The position numbers and the translations under genes are program-made. Below are positions 63,138 through 64,000 of a stretch of 64,000 nucleotides of DNA, one piece after another. Origin of the DNA: Cypionkella psychrotolerans (GTDB lineage Bacteria; Pseudomonadota; Alphaproteobacteria; Rhodobacterales; Rhodobacteraceae); assembly GCF_001294535.1 (NCBI RefSeq), contig NZ_LGIC01000031.1:181438-245437 (forward strand), written 5' to 3'. Every line of letters starts with the position of its first letter. Position 1 is the first letter of the stretch. Under the pieces are notes generated by a model. It saw only the letters and a list, made by a program, of their open reading frames with translations, was not told the DNA's origin and searched no databases.

Positions 63138-63966
63138 ATCGCTTGCTGTAGCGGCAAGTCATTGATTCACTGGTGGCACCAAGGGGGTGCTGCCATGACC
63201 GAGATGATCCTGCTTTCCGAAGCCCAGATGGCGCGGATATCGCCGTTCTTTCCATTGTCTCACGGCATCCCCCGGGTGGATGACCGGCGGGTGATCAGCG
63301 GCATCATCTTTGTCATCCGCAACGGCCTGCGGTGGCGCGACGTTCCGCCAAGCTACGGGCCACACAAGACAATCTACAACCGTTTCATCCGCTGGAGCGA
63401 GTTGGGCGTGTTCGGACGCATCTTCCTGGAACTGGCAAAAGGCGGCGGCGAGACAGCCGAGTTGATGATCGATGCCACTCACCTGAAGGCGCACCGCACA
63501 GCAGCCAGCCTGCTCAAAAAGGGGCTCTTCCCCGGTATATCGGACGCACCAAAGGCGGGTTGAACTCGAAGCTGCACGCTGTCTGCGACAGCGAAGGCCG
63601 CCCGCGCAGCCTGTTTCTGACCGCAGGCCAAGTCAGTGACTACACCGGGGCGGCGGCCTTGCTGTCAAGCCTGCCCCCGACGAAGGCGCTCCTTGCCGAC
63701 AAGGGCTACGATGCCGACTGGCTGCGAGACGCCCTTGCAGATCGGAAGATCGAGGCCTGTATCCCATCAAAATCCAACAGGAAAATCCAGACACCGCACG
63801 ACAGACTGCTTTACCGCAAGCGGCACAAAATCGAAAACATGTTCGGCAAACTCAAGGACTGGAGGCGTATCCACACCCGCTACGACCGCTGCGCCCACAC
63901 TTTCATGTCAGCCATCGCCATAGCAGCCATCGTCATCTTCTGGATATGATCAATGAGTCCTGAGCC
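63121..63966 (+). mobile_element. IS5-family insertion sequence (IS427-like), 846 bp
   Basis: Ends are imperfect inverted repeats: GGCTCTGGAC at the left (63121) and, reading inward from the right (63966), GGCTCAGGACTCATT. Both ends are flanked by TA (63119-63120, 63967-63968) within CTAG, as expected for a TA target duplication in this group. It carries one transposase gene in two overlapping frames. The intact ends and clean target suggest a recent insertion. Confidence 0.8.
63195..63949 (+). CDS. IS5-family DDE transposase, expressed by frameshift
   Basis: The first frame runs from ATG 63195 (SD AAGGGGG) to 63563 and the second to 63949; the second is in the -1 phase. The first Asp is in ELMIDATHLKAHR, and the second Asp and Glu are in LLADKGYDADWLRDAL and KRHKIENMFGKLKDWRRI, so DDE is completed only by the frameshift product. 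A slippery stretch CAAAAAGGGG lies at about 63513-63522. The domain order matches IS427-group transposases. It catalyses cut-and-paste of the element. Confidence 0.8.
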
Positions 63967-63968
63967 TA

Positions 63969-64000
63969 GTTCAAAGGAGGCATTTGATAAATGGGGAGAA
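63969..64000 (+). pseudogene. Continuation of the IS-split gene (partial)
   Basis: After the IS and its TA duplicate, the sequence continues in the frame of the 62505 gene as about eleven codons (SSKEAFDKWGE) to the window edge. It is the displaced 3' part, so the original protein was longer than 216 residues. The true end lies outside the window. Confidence 0.6.

Overview
The window looks like a chromosomal segment of a Rhodobacterales alphaproteobacterium (Rhodobacteraceae-like). The reasons are high GC, the petP/petR regulator pair, ilvE starting MAGYDDRDG, the histone deacetylase-like gene/xseB/ispA/dxs string, and a G+C-rich hairpin repeat (about 40.4 kb) of the kind common in this family. 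It is mostly metabolic, accessory-type DNA with many dedicated regulators. It ends in a housekeeping block and a fresh insertion-sequence disruption. No rRNA, tRNA or CRISPR array was recognised.

Region A (1-13 kb) holds the two subunits of a molybdenum hydroxylase on the minus strand: a [2Fe-2S]/Mo-binding fusion cut by the window edge, and an FAD subunit. Divergent from them are an enamidase-like amidohydrolase, a GH63-type glycosidase, a complete PotABCD-like ABC importer, an isochorismatase-type amidase, a GH3 beta-glucosidase and a MarR regulator. Three copies of a 20-bp sequence sit in the promoter gaps (2040, 2132, 5695) and tie these units together. The gene content suggests import, deglycosylation, hydroxylation and ring opening of a glycosylated N-heterocycle. 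This is the best candidate here for an undescribed pathway.

Region B (13-27 kb) carries a UPF0261 protein, an aldehyde dehydrogenase, an APC permease, an IclR regulator and an omega-aminotransferase, which together look like an amine catabolic set. Then come a WYL regulator, a glutathione transferase, a second IclR regulator, and a taurine/nitrate-type ABC importer leading into a sulfatase/phosphonate monoester hydrolase gene. Two related dyads (GAACC-N3-GGTT) lie in the two IclR intergenic regions. Region C (27-32.5 kb) has an HU protein, AMP nucleosidase, a short-chain-dehydrogenase-like protein, a DUF1349 protein, a BetI-like regulator, and a TerC membrane protein behind a structured leader that resembles a manganese riboswitch.

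Region D (32.5-43.3 kb) is an aromatic or N-heteroaromatic catabolic island. It holds two flavin reductases, a glutamine-synthetase-like ligase, a TetR regulator, an SRPBCC-alpha/beta-hydrolase fusion, an acyl-CoA-dehydrogenase-type flavoenzyme, a 2,5-dihydroxypyridine dioxygenase (NicX)-like protein, a nitrilase, an FAH-family hydrolase, a gentisate-dioxygenase-like bicupin and a GntR regulator. The same palindrome ATTTTCGAAAAT lies in both promoter regions of the island.

Region E (43.3-50 kb) is the conserved but uncharacterised operon of transglutaminase, ATP-grasp/alpha-E fusion and transglutaminase-DUF2126. Region F (50-62 kb) contains oxyR/katG, an HdeA-like periplasmic protein, isoprenoid genes, several small envelope proteins, petPR and ilvE. 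At the right edge an IS5-family element (63121-63966) has split an AT-richer membrane-anchored gene. Removing the IS and one TA restores the reading frame.
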